From Nitrospirota bacterium (lineage in GTDB: Bacteria > Nitrospirota > Thermodesulfovibrionia > Thermodesulfovibrionales > JdFR-88), in contig JAKBYX010000019.1 in assembly GCA_021840255.1 (NCBI GenBank), positions 1 to 33,337 of the forward strand: a stretch of DNA of 33,337 bases. Reading direction: 5' to 3'. Numbering within the stretch: the first letter of the stretch is position 1; each line of letters opens with the position of its first letter. A program made the translations under genes and the position numbers. Under the pieces are notes generated by a model that had not been told where the DNA came from, made no database searches, and saw only the letters and a list, made by a program, of their open reading frames with translations. Below are positions 25,024-33,337 of this stretch, one piece after another.

Positions 25024-25049
25024 CTTTTTGATAAGGCTTTTTGATAAGG
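25024..25049. repeat. Exact 13-bp tandem duplication upstream of rplM
   Basis: CTTTTTGATAAGG occurs twice with no spacer (25024-25036 and 25037-25049). It lies between the end of the MglA-like gene and the rplM promoter. It could be replication slippage or a duplicated upstream promoter element. Confidence 0.7.
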
Positions 25050-25066
25050 CTCTGTGTCTTCTTTAA

Positions 25067-26440
25067 CTACCCGAAGAGGCGGGAAAAGAACCCCTTTTTC
25101 TTTTTTCCCGCTGATATCTTTACCGTTTCCTCGTGGAGCTGCTTCAGATGGGAAAGAGATTCTTCCTGCATGTGCTTTAGTTCCGTTAAGCCTGAAACGA
25201 TGGTCTGGGATATCCCGGTCATTTCTTTTCCCTTTGCCGTCCGGTCTGCCTGAAGAGACTCGATGGAAGGGGAGACGGCGCGCAGGACTGCCGCGGGCAG
25301 CCTGGAAAGGAGGTCCCTTATCTCCATTATCTGTTTTTCTGTTTTGGGCGGCAAAAGCATATGTGCAGGCCCGGCATTACCAGATATTTTCTGCTCCGGA
25401 AGCGGATTTTGAGCAGTTTGCTCTGATTGCTCTTTTTGATTTTTTTGAACCATCTCCAGGAGGGCCCCGGCCTGCTCCCTGGAAGACTTTAACTCATTGC
25501 CCATGGTTTCGGTCTTAAGGGTCAGACCATCGAGGGCCTTTTGTATCTCCTCCATCCGGGCCATTAAAACATTGAGCCCGTTCGTGTATCTCTCATGGCC
25601 GGAGGCATCTTCTGCCGTTTCGCGCCCCCCGATCTCCCCGGGCCCGGTCTCGTCAAAGAAAAGTCTTTCAGCGCGCGTATTGATCAGGGTGGGCTGCAGG
25701 GATTCCAGATCGAAGGGCTGCCCCGCCTGAAATCCTCTGGCTGCGGATTCATCTTCTTCCCCGGTCTCCGGGGCGCCAGGCTCTGTCTCTTCGCCGGTCA
25801 TTTCAGGCCCGGTTTTTTCCTCTTCTTCCTGGGGGCTCTTTCCGTCTCCCGCGCCATTTTTTTTCTCAAGGTCCCTTATGAGGATTTCAGTTATCCCCTT
25901 GAAGGTCTCCTCCACTCCGTCTCCCTTTACGGCAGAGGCAAGGAAAACGGTGTATCCCTTTGTGTTCAGGTCGCCGTTTAGTTCATCCACGGACATTGAA
26001 GTTCTTAAGTCTCGCTTGTTGTATTGAAGGACGATGGGGATGCCGCCCGGATCGATGCCGTTGGATCTGAGGTTTTCAATCATGCCCTGAAAACTCTCTT
26101 TGTTGTACTGTCTCATCTCCCGCTGGGAATCCGCCACGAACACAACGCCGTCCGCTCCCTTGAGTACGAGCTTCCTGGTGGAGTTGTAGCGTATCTGCCC
26201 CGGCACCGTATAGAGCTGGAATTTGACGCTGAAATCATTTATTTTGCCTGCGTCCACCGGCAGGAAATCGAAAAACAGCGTCCTGTCCGTTTCGGTCGCC
26301 AGGGACAGGAGTTTACCCTTGTTTTCGGGGTTCAGCGTGGCGTGCAGATGCTGGATGTTGGTGGTCTTTCCGCTTAATCCTGGACCATAGTAGACTACCT
26401 TGAGAGTGAGTTCCTTTGAGGCGTAGTTAAACAGCGCCAT
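25067..26440 (-). CDS. MglA-like small GTPase with a long coiled-coil C-terminal extension
   Basis: Residues 1-195 are an MglA-type Ras-like GTPase: P-loop GPGLSGKTT (19-27), TVPGQIRY (about 78-85) and NKRD (about 144). MglA sets cell polarity and drives motility-protein placement in Myxococcus, and its GTPase activity is usually controlled by MglB. Here an extra 260 residues follow: an acidic linker (about 200-260), helical and Gln-rich segments likely to form coiled coils (about 285-440), and a basic amphipathic end, KKKKGFFSRLFG, that could touch membrane. Plain MglA lacks this tail. The gene overlaps the GGDEF gene by 14 bp. No mglB is nearby. Confidence 0.88.
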   Translation of the reverse strand: MALFNYASKELTLKVVYYGPGLSGKTTNIQHLHATLNPENKGKLLSLATETDRTLFFDFLPVDAGKINDFSVKFQLYTVPGQIRYNSTRKLVLKGADGVVFVADSQREMRQYNKESFQGMIENLRSNGIDPGGIPIVLQYNKRDLRTSMSVDELNGDLNTKGYTVFLASAVKGDGVEETFKGITEILIRDLEKKNGAGDGKSPQEEEEKTGPEMTGEETEPGAPETGEEDESAARGFQAGQPFDLESLQPTLINTRAERLFFDETGPGEIGGRETAEDASGHERYTNGLNVLMARMEEIQKALDGLTLKTETMGNELKSSREQAGALLEMVQKNQKEQSEQTAQNPLPEQKISGNAGPAHMLLPPKTEKQIMEIRDLLSRLPAAVLRAVSPSIESLQADRTAKGKEMTGISQTIVSGLTELKHMQEESLSHLKQLHEETVKISAGKKKKGFFSRLFG

Positions 26441-27827
26441 TTCCGATTATAGCATAGACGCCGTTCCTGGTACGCCGTTTTACCTTGTACATGGATTCAT
26501 CGGCAAGACGTATCAGCTCCTCCTGGGAATGGGCGCTTTCCGGATAGGAGGCCACACCGAAACTGGCTGTGAGCTTCAGGTTATAGCCTTCCTTTTTTAA
26601 AAATACGTGCTGTTCCACTGTTTGTCTGATCCTCTCGGCGGTCTTGGCTGCCTTTTGCGGAGGGGTCTGGGGCAGGATTATGACGAATTCATCCCCACCG
26701 TATCTGGTGACGATATCAAGCTCTCTCAGGTGCTTGATAAGGAGTTGCCCCATCTCCACCAGCAATCTGCTTCCAACAAGGTGCCCGAAATTGTCGTTTA
26801 CCGACTTGAAATGGTCTATGTCCATGAATATGAGGCTTACGGACGTATTGTAGCGGTTGCTCCTGAGGACCTCCGTTCCGATGGTCCTCATCATATAACG
26901 GGTATTGAAGAGTTTCGTAAGGTCGTCAGTGACCACAAGTTCCTGCATTTTTTCATACAGGATGGATCTCTCGATGATTATTGCGGCATAATCGGTAAAC
27001 CGCGCCATGTAAAGCAGATCCTGGCGGGTAAACTCATCGCCTGACTTCCTGTTTATGAGCTCAAGCACGCCAAGTATCTTCCCCTTGCTTCTGACGGGCA
27101 CGCATATCGCGGTTTTTATCTTGTGGCGAAGGTCCCTTTCCATCTTCATCAGGAGGCCGGTTTCCCTGTACATGTTCTTTATAAGCAGGGGCTTGCCGTC
27201 CCTGGCCACCTTTGAGGCGATGGAGTCTCCTGATACCGCGGACTTGCCGGCATCTTTTTTCCAGATGTAGCCTTCCGTTTTTTCCACTTGCAGCCCCCCT
27301 GTCTCTTCGTCAATGAGGTAAAGGGTGCAGTTTTCCGCTTCTGTTTTTTCCTTTATTTTTTTTATCAGAAGCGTAAGGACGTCGGACCTCTCGGAGGAGG
27401 ACGTGAGGACGTGGCTCAAGTCTTCGAAGAATTTCAGTTCATCTCTTAACGCGCTGTTATCTTTTTTAAGGGCTGCAGCCTCGTCGTGGAGCTTTTTTTC
27501 CTCTCCTAAACGCTCCAGTATGCGGCCCAGGAACTCACCGCCCGTGAGCCTGGCGTTTACCTGGTAAGTCAGTTTTTTTTTCCTTGAGAAAGACGGCCCC
27601 TTGTCTGAAACGAACAGCTTGGGCGTCCCTTCGGACAGGGAGATAAGCTTTTTTATCGGCTCCTGCCTGGACAGGCTGTACCCGCCGTTTATGACTATGA
27701 ACGATGCGCGCGAGATGGATGGAACTGCCTTTGCCGGGTCCCGGAACCGGGTGATCCTGTAACCTAAGGCCGGCAAAGCGTCCGAAAGGGGAGGCAAGGC
27801 ATCCCCTATCAGAAAGATTCTATGCAT
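26427..27827 (-). CDS. GAF-GGDEF diguanylate cyclase
   Basis: The product makes c-di-GMP from two GTP. The N-terminal 110 residues look like a degenerate receiver ([13 protein letters not shown], then [10 protein letters not shown]). A coiled segment and a GAF domain (about 135-300, with [13 protein letters not shown] and [20 protein letters not shown]) follow. The GGDEF domain has an intact active site, RYGGDEF near 376-380. An RELD inhibitory site lies exactly five residues before it, so product inhibition is expected. The ATG at 27827 overlaps the secA stop by 8 nt; an in-frame upstream start at 27881 is less likely. It is translated with secA and the MglA-like gene. Confidence 0.93.
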   Translation of the reverse strand: MHRIFLIGDALPPLSDALPALGYRITRFRDPAKAVPSISRASFIVINGGYSLSRQEPIKKLISLSEGTPKLFVSDKGPSFSRKKKLTYQVNARLTGGEFLGRILERLGEEKKLHDEAAALKKDNSALRDELKFFEDLSHVLTSSSERSDVLTLLIKKIKEKTEAENCTLYLIDEETGGLQVEKTEGYIWKKDAGKSAVSGDSIASKVARDGKPLLIKNMYRETGLLMKMERDLRHKIKTAICVPVRSKGKILGVLELINRKSGDEFTRQDLLYMARFTDYAAIIIERSILYEKMQELVVTDDLTKLFNTRYMMRTIGTEVLRSNRYNTSVSLIFMDIDHFKSVNDNFGHLVGSRLLVEMGQLLIKHLRELDIVTRYGGDEFVIILPQTPPQKAAKTAERIRQTVEQHVFLKKEGYNLKLTASFGVASYPESAHSQEELIRLADESMYKVKRRTRNGVYAIIGNGAV

Positions 27828-30435
27828 TGACCCCGCAGCACTTTTTGTATTTTTTGCCGCTTCCGCAAGGGCAGGGATCATTTCTCCCTGTCTTCTTCTC
27901 TTTCCTCACGGTAGTGTGCTCGGAGGACTCCCCGCGGTTGTAAATCAGCTTTTGCTTTTTTTCAAGCCTGTGGGCCTCGTTTTCCGTCTGTATGCGGACC
28001 TTGAAGAGCCTGCTCAGGGTCTCCGTGTTTATCCGGTCCGTCATCTCGCCGAAGAGATCGAAACCTTCCTTCTTGTACTCTGTAAGCGGGTCTCTCTGCC
28101 CGTAGCCCCTGAGCCCAATGCCCTCTCTCAGGTGGTCCATCGCAAGCAGATGATCCTTCCACTGGGCATCGACTACCTGAAGGAGTATGACTTTTTCCAG
28201 GTATTCGATCATTTCCCTGCCCACTTCCTGTTCCCTGGCCTCATAGAAGCCGGTGAGCGCCGAAAGCAGTTCTTCCCTTATGGTCTCGACCGTACTTTCC
28301 GGCTTTGGGCCCGCGGAAACGGCGAACATCCCGTAGAATGCGTCTTTGAGCCCTTTTATGTCCCATTCGGTGGCATGCTTGTCTTCCGGGCAGTATACAT
28401 CAAGCAGACTGTCCACGGCGTCTTCCATCATGGAACGGATACGGTCCCTCAGGTTTTCCCCTCCGGAGAGTATCTCCCGCCTGAACCCGTATATCTCCGT
28501 TCTCTGCCTGTTCATTACGTCATCGTAATCTATCAGGTGCTTTCTAATGTCAAAGTTGTGGGCTTCAACCCTTTTCTGGGCGTTTTCCACGGCCTTGGAC
28601 ACCATCCTGTTTTCTATCGGCACGTCTTCTTCCATGCCAAGCCTGTCCATGATGCCGTGCAGGCGGTCGGAGCCGAAGATCCTCATCAGGTCGTCTTCAA
28701 GGGAGAGATAAAAGCGCGACGCTCCCGGGTCCCCCTGCCTGCCGGAGCGGCCCCTGAGCTGGTTGTCTATCCTCCTGGACTCATGTCTTTCAGTGCCCAT
28801 TATGAAAAGCCCGCCCGCCTCAAGGACTTTTTTCTTGTCCTCTTCGCACTGTTTAGCGGCCTTCTCTTTTATGGCCTGGTGTTCTTCAGGGGCGGGGTCC
28901 TTCTTGTCGTCCAGGAGTTCCTTGGCAAGCCCTTCAGGATTCCCCCCGAGTATTATGTCCGTGCCCCTGCCGGCCATGTTGGTGGCGATGGTGACCGCCC
29001 CGCTCCTGCCGGCCTGGGAAATTATCTCCGCTTCCCGTTCGTGGTACTTGGCGTTGAGCACGGAATGGGGGATGCCTTTTTTGCGGAGCATCTGGGAAAG
29101 GACCTCGGACTTTTCAATGGATATGGTGCCCACAAGGACGGGCTGTCCTTTTTTATGGACCCCCTCTATCTCTCCGGTTATGGCCCTGAATTTGGCGTTC
29201 TCGTTCTTGTATATTGAATCCTGGTAGTCTTTCCGCACCATGGGCCTGTGTGTAGGGATCACGGTTACGTCCAGGTTGTATATCTTGGCGAACTCTTCCG
29301 CCTCCGTGTCCGCGGTTCCTGTCATTCCGGAAAGCTTGTTGTACATCCGGAAATAGTTCTGGAAGGTTATTGTGGCAAGAGTCTGGTTCTCGTTCTCGAT
29401 CTTGACGCCCTCCTTCGCCTCTATCGCCTGGTGCAGACCGTCGGACCATCTTCGGCCCGGCATAAGACGGCCTGTGAACTCATCAACTATAACAACTTCT
29501 CCGTCTTTAACTACGTAATCTACGTCACGTTTATACATATGGTGGGCCCTGAGGCCCTGCAGCACATGGTGCACTATCTCTATGTTGGACTGGTCATAGA
29601 GGTTTCCCAGGCCCAGCAGGCGCTCCGACTTGGAGTTCCCCTCGTCGGTAAGGACGACGCTTTTGTTTTTTTCCTCAAGCGTGAAATCAGTTTCCAGTTT
29701 AAGATTGGGGATAATGCGGTTTATCTTGTAATATTTGTCGGTTGATTCCTCCGAGGGGCCAGAGATGATCAGCGGCGTGCGCGCCTCGTCAATAAGTATG
29801 CTGTCCACCTCATCGACGATCGCATAATTGAGCTCTCTCTGGACGTACTGGGAGATATCATATTTCATGTTATCTCTAAGGTAATCGAATCCAAACTCGT
29901 TGTTGGTGCCGTAGGTGATCTCCGCCCCGTAGTTCTCCTGCCGCTGCTCATCCGAGAGGCCGTGCACTATTACGCCAACCCTCAGCCCAAGCATGTTATA
30001 GACGGGTTCCATCCACTGGGCGTCCCTGCGGGCCAGGTAATCGTTTACGGTGACCACGTGCACGCCCCTGCCGTCCAGCGCGTTCAGGTACACGGGCAAT
30101 GTGGCCACAAGCGTCTTGCCCTCGCCGGTCTTCATCTCGGCTATTTTGCCTTTGTGCAAAACGATGCCGCCTATGAGCTGCACGTCGAAGTGCCTCATCC
30201 CGAGGGTCCGTTTTGCCGCTTCCCTCGTGACGGCGAACGCATCCGGTAGGATGTCGTCCAGCGTCTCGCCTGCCTCGATCCTTTTTTTGAACTCGCCGGT
30301 CTTGTCTCTGAGCGCCGGATCCGAAAGCCGGGAAATCTCCGGTTCGAGGGAATTTATCTTGTCCACAATGGGCAGATAAGATTTTATCTCCCTCTCATTC
30401 TGGGTGCCGAATATCTTCTTTATGACGTTTAGCAT
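27820..30435 (-). CDS. secA: Preprotein translocase ATPase SecA
   Basis: SecA drives unfolded proteins through SecYEG. The 871 residues contain Walker A MKTGEGKT near 102-109, the [12 protein letters not shown] helicase motif near 207, and [12 protein letters not shown]. The C-terminal zinc-binding SecB/lipid motif is [13 protein letters not shown], with cysteines at 855, 857, 866 and 867. No domain is missing. A TATAAA ends 6 nt before the ATG and there is no Shine-Dalgarno sequence, so the message may be leaderless. Two signalling genes follow with overlaps. Confidence 0.98.
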   Translation of the reverse strand: MLNVIKKIFGTQNEREIKSYLPIVDKINSLEPEISRLSDPALRDKTGEFKKRIEAGETLDDILPDAFAVTREAAKRTLGMRHFDVQLIGGIVLHKGKIAEMKTGEGKTLVATLPVYLNALDGRGVHVVTVNDYLARRDAQWMEPVYNMLGLRVGVIVHGLSDEQRQENYGAEITYGTNNEFGFDYLRDNMKYDISQYVQRELNYAIVDEVDSILIDEARTPLIISGPSEESTDKYYKINRIIPNLKLETDFTLEEKNKSVVLTDEGNSKSERLLGLGNLYDQSNIEIVHHVLQGLRAHHMYKRDVDYVVKDGEVVIVDEFTGRLMPGRRWSDGLHQAIEAKEGVKIENENQTLATITFQNYFRMYNKLSGMTGTADTEAEEFAKIYNLDVTVIPTHRPMVRKDYQDSIYKNENAKFRAITGEIEGVHKKGQPVLVGTISIEKSEVLSQMLRKKGIPHSVLNAKYHEREAEIISQAGRSGAVTIATNMAGRGTDIILGGNPEGLAKELLDDKKDPAPEEHQAIKEKAAKQCEEDKKKVLEAGGLFIMGTERHESRRIDNQLRGRSGRQGDPGASRFYLSLEDDLMRIFGSDRLHGIMDRLGMEEDVPIENRMVSKAVENAQKRVEAHNFDIRKHLIDYDDVMNRQRTEIYGFRREILSGGENLRDRIRSMMEDAVDSLLDVYCPEDKHATEWDIKGLKDAFYGMFAVSAGPKPESTVETIREELLSALTGFYEAREQEVGREMIEYLEKVILLQVVDAQWKDHLLAMDHLREGIGLRGYGQRDPLTEYKKEGFDLFGEMTDRINTETLSRLFKVRIQTENEAHRLEKKQKLIYNRGESSEHTTVRKEKKTGRNDPCPCGSGKKYKKCCGVNA

Positions 30436-30441
30436 ATAGTG

Positions 30442-30447
30442 TTTATA
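30442..30447 (-). promoter_or_regulatory. -10-like element directly before secA
   Basis: TATAAA on the minus strand ends 6 nt before the secA ATG. An overlapping extended form, TGTTATTAT, lies 3 bp further up. No Shine-Dalgarno sequence is present between this and the start codon. Confidence 0.4.
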
Positions 30448-30503
30448 ATAACATTAAATCGGAGCGGCAGTAACGTCTTTGGGCCGGCGGATAGGGGGCC
30501 GCT

Positions 30504-32678
30504 TCAGTTGCCGGTGAGCCGCTTTTTAAGGGCCGTGTGCCTGAGCGCTGTTTTGGCGTTTTTTACCGAAATGGCAAGGGCCTTGGGCTGGCCCAGGAGC
30601 ATCATGAGCCGTTTTGCCCTGGTGACAGCGGTATAAATTAGGTTCCTTTGCAGCAGCATGAAATGCTCCGTTACCACCGGCATCAGGACAACCGGGTACT
30701 CGCTGCCCTGGCTCTTGTGCACCGAAGCCGCGTATGCAAGCTGAAGCTCCCCGGTCTCGGCCGGAGAATAAACCACATGCCTGCCGTAAAAATCCACGGT
30801 TATCGCGCCCTTTTTTATGTCCGTGATCCTTCCGGTGTCTCCATTATATATGTCCTTATCGTAATTGTTTTTTGTCTGCATTACCTTGTCGAGCACTCTG
30901 AATATGCCGCTTGCTCCCTGTATTCTGGCAATATCTTCGCCGGTCTTGTTGAGCGCACTCTGAAGCGTCCTGTTCAGATTTGAAACGCCCAGAACGCCTT
31001 TATGCATCGGGGAGAGCACCTGTATGTCCCTGAAAGGGTCAAGCCCCCGGGAAGGGAGTGTCTTGGTGCAGAGTTCCACTATCTTGTCCAGCACGGCCTG
31101 CGACTCTTCAATCTTCAAAAAATGAAAATCGCCTGCTCCTCCGTGGAAATAGGGCATCTCGCCGCTGTTTATCCTGTGGGCGTTCACCACTATCATGCTT
31201 TCCTTGGATTGTCTGAATATCTCATCGAGCCTTCCGGCCTGCACGACTCCCGAAGCTATCATGTCCCCCAGGATATTACCCGGCCCGACGGAGGGGAGCT
31301 GGTTTGAGTCGCCAACCAGTATGAGGCCGCATTTGGGCGGCAGCGCGGACAGCACGCGCGCCATGAGGGTCGTGTCTATCATGGAGCTTTCATCCAGGAT
31401 CAGCACGTCCGCGTCTATGGGGTAGAGACTGTTTCTCCTGAACCCCTGCGCCGGAGTGTATTCCAAAAGGCGGTGTATGGTCTTTGCCTCTTCGTGCGAA
31501 AGTTCGGAGAGCCTTTTTGCCGCCCGCCCCGTGGGGGCCGCAAGCCGTACCTTTTTGCCCCAGCGCCTGTATATCTTCAGTATCGCTTTTACGATCGTCG
31601 TTTTGCCGACACCAGGCCCGCCGGTTATGATAAATGCCTTTTCGGCTGTTGCCCCCTTTACCGCCTCGATCTGTTTTTGTGAAAGCCCGAACGGAAGCTC
31701 TTTTTGCACCCAGGCCGCGGCCTCCCCGGCATCGGGCATCCCGGCGTGTCCGCGGGAATTGAGCAGTGTTTTAAGGCGCGACGCCACCTCCGTTTCGGCA
31801 TCATGAAGCGTTTTCAGGTAAACCGCCGCCTTTTCTTCTTTTTCCCCGTCCGGACTGACGGTTTTATCGATGATTATCTTCCCTTTTTCCTTGAGTGCGG
31901 AGGCGGCCCTGGCCAGGTTTTCCCCTGAGATGGAGAGGGCTTTCCCGGCCTCGTCTATCAGGCGGTCCTGCGGATAATAGACATGTCCTTCCTCCGAGAG
32001 CCTTTCTAGCATATATAGGATGCCGGCCTCGGCGCGGAAGGGGGAGTCTTTGGATATGCCGGTCCTTGAGGCGATTGCGTCCGCCTTTATAAAGCCTATC
32101 CCGGTAACTTCCCCGGCCAGCCTGTAAGGGTTTTCCTTCAGTATCTCGATCCCCCGTGCGCCGTATTGTTTGTATATCTTCATGGCGTAGGGGGGGCTTA
32201 TCTCGAATTCCTGGAAGGCTATCATCATCTCTTTTAATTCTTTCTGCTCTTTTAGAGAACTCTGGAGACCGGCTATCTTTTTTGCACCGATCCCCTCCAC
32301 CTGGGAAAGCCTGGAGGGGTCTTCATCCAGGATCTTCATCGTCTCCGCGCCGAATTTCTGGACGATCTTTTTTGCCATGACCGGACCGATGCCCTTTACA
32401 AGACCGGAGGCAAGATACCGCTCTACTGCATGAGCGGAGTGCAGCGGGAGCACCTCGTAACCGGCGGCCTTGAGTTGTTTGCCGTATTTGGGATGCTCTT
32501 CCCATTTTCCCTCTATCCGCAGCATCTGGCCTGCGTGGACGTTTGCGAAATTGCCGGTCACAGTGACAACTTCACCAGGCCCCGACGGCAGAGCAAGGGT
32601 TAACCTGATCACGGCGTAATAGTTCTCCGCATTATAAAATACGACTCGTTCTACGCTTCCCCTTATTTCAACCTGCAT
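30504..32678 (-). CDS. recD2: RecD2-type 5'-3' DNA helicase
   Basis: This superfamily 1B helicase works without RecB or RecC and is linked to genome stability and mismatch or replication repair. The N-terminal part has helix-hairpin-helix sequence (GLVKGIGPVMAKKIVQKFG, then VEGIGAKKIAGLQ). Helicase motifs follow: GGPGVGKTT near 350, DESSMID, GDSNQLPSVGPG, and at the end VHKSQGSEYPVVLMPV and YTAVTRAKR. I place the start at the ATG at 32678 (MQVEIRGSVERVVF), as in homologues. The frame continues upstream to a TTG at 32756, but that stretch looks non-coding. A TATATT ends 7 nt before the ATG. Confidence 0.95.
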   Translation of the reverse strand: MQVEIRGSVERVVFYNAENYYAVIRLTLALPSGPGEVVTVTGNFANVHAGQMLRIEGKWEEHPKYGKQLKAAGYEVLPLHSAHAVERYLASGLVKGIGPVMAKKIVQKFGAETMKILDEDPSRLSQVEGIGAKKIAGLQSSLKEQKELKEMMIAFQEFEISPPYAMKIYKQYGARGIEILKENPYRLAGEVTGIGFIKADAIASRTGISKDSPFRAEAGILYMLERLSEEGHVYYPQDRLIDEAGKALSISGENLARAASALKEKGKIIIDKTVSPDGEKEEKAAVYLKTLHDAETEVASRLKTLLNSRGHAGMPDAGEAAAWVQKELPFGLSQKQIEAVKGATAEKAFIITGGPGVGKTTIVKAILKIYRRWGKKVRLAAPTGRAAKRLSELSHEEAKTIHRLLEYTPAQGFRRNSLYPIDADVLILDESSMIDTTLMARVLSALPPKCGLILVGDSNQLPSVGPGNILGDMIASGVVQAGRLDEIFRQSKESMIVVNAHRINSGEMPYFHGGAGDFHFLKIEESQAVLDKIVELCTKTLPSRGLDPFRDIQVLSPMHKGVLGVSNLNRTLQSALNKTGEDIARIQGASGIFRVLDKVMQTKNNYDKDIYNGDTGRITDIKKGAITVDFYGRHVVYSPAETGELQLAYAASVHKSQGSEYPVVLMPVVTEHFMLLQRNLIYTAVTRAKRLMMLLGQPKALAISVKNAKTALRHTALKKRLTGN

Positions 32679-32685
32679 TATATAT

Positions 32686-32691
32686 AATATA
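32686..32691 (-). promoter_or_regulatory. -10-like element directly before recD2
   Basis: TATATT on the minus strand ends 7 nt before the ATG in an alternating AT stretch, with no Shine-Dalgarno sequence. The AT-only context makes a chance match possible. Confidence 0.35.
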
Positions 32692-32795
32692 GACAAGCGC
32701 GGAGATAATGGCGGGTCCTCATTCCGGATTTTAAGGAGGGCCACTTTGAAAATCAATTTTGCGCCCTGTTTTTTTTAATGGTTCTTTAAAAAAGG

Positions 32796-32824
32796 TTGAC
32801 AAACTTTTGGCCTTCATGTAAGTT
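32796..32824 (+). promoter_or_regulatory. rRNA operon promoter
   Basis: A consensus -35 TTGACA (32796-32801) and TAAGTT (32819-32824) are 17 bp apart. The sequence upstream (32769-32793) is rich in A and T tracts like an UP element. The start point should be near 32831. Confidence 0.75.
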
Positions 32825-32832
32825 AATAAAGT

Positions 32833-32844
32833 TGCTCTTTGAAA
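32833..32844 (+). promoter_or_regulatory. boxA antitermination element of the rRNA leader
   Basis: TGCTCTTTGAAA closely matches the E. coli rrn boxA (TGCTCTTTAACA). It lies at the very start of the predicted transcript. NusB and S10 bind such elements to keep polymerase from terminating in rRNA. Confidence 0.7.
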
Positions 32845-32899
32845 AGACTAGACTAAAAAGTGCGTAGCACCCGATTAATTCGAAAGTTCAGTATGAGTT

Positions 32900-33337
<438 letters not shown>

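Noticed and set aside
27916-29217. 433-codon open frame antisense to secA
   Set aside because: It mirrors secA codon bias, contains no recognisable motif and has no ribosome site.

Overview
The window is a gene-dense chromosomal stretch from a Gram-negative bacterium of moderately high GC. Evidence for a two-membrane envelope is the heptose adenylyltransferase RfaE2 (LPS core), RseP, a beta-barrel-like exported protein and a Tat translocase. Multihaem c-type cytochromes, an MglA-like GTPase, c-di-GMP enzymes and the start of a 16S rRNA gene suggest the Nitrospirota or a neighbouring deltaproteobacterial lineage. I cannot assign the phylum firmly without a database search of the 16S fragment. 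No mobile element, CRISPR array, tRNA or broken gene was seen.

Layout. 1-7735 (+): the tail of an upstream ORF (possibly dxr), rseP, a Nudix hydrolase, rfaE2 and mfd with overlapping or near-overlapping junctions, then an outer-membrane-type protein, tatB-like, tatC and a small unknown ORF. 7784-10851 (+): a HEAT-repeat protein and an HD-GYP protein that overlap by 23 bp and share a homologous N-terminal domain. 10905-11205: a dyad followed by a membrane-anchored dihaem protein. 11223-12359 (-): cytidine deaminase and a TPR lipoprotein; 12499-13362 (+): murQ. 13395-16135 (-): ftsH then folP. 16235-22225 (-): argJ, a zinc-ribbon protein, def, fmt, an amidase, a GerMN protein, murI and rph (listed in transcription order). 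22226-22544: a 319-bp non-coding gap. 22545-22946 (+): a tetrahaem cytochrome lying between argJ and argC. 23043-24953 (-): rplM, rpsI, argC. 25067-30435 (-): secA, a GAF-GGDEF cyclase and an MglA-like GTPase with a coiled-coil tail, again with overlapping junctions. 30504-32678 (-): recD2. 32796-33337 (+): rRNA promoter, boxA and the 5' part of 16S rRNA.

How it works together. Most genes are housekeeping: protein export (secA, tatBC), proteolysis (ftsH, rseP), translation start (def, fmt), ribosomal proteins, peptidoglycan turnover (murI, murQ, amidase, GerMN), arginine and folate synthesis, and DNA repair (mfd, recD2). The less ordinary layer is signalling. There is a cyclase with an intact inhibitory site coupled to a tailed MglA-like GTPase, and an HD-GYP protein paired with a HEAT protein through a shared N-terminal domain. 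Several transcript starts have a -10-like hexamer 5-7 nt from the start codon and no usable Shine-Dalgarno sequence, which suggests leaderless mRNAs.
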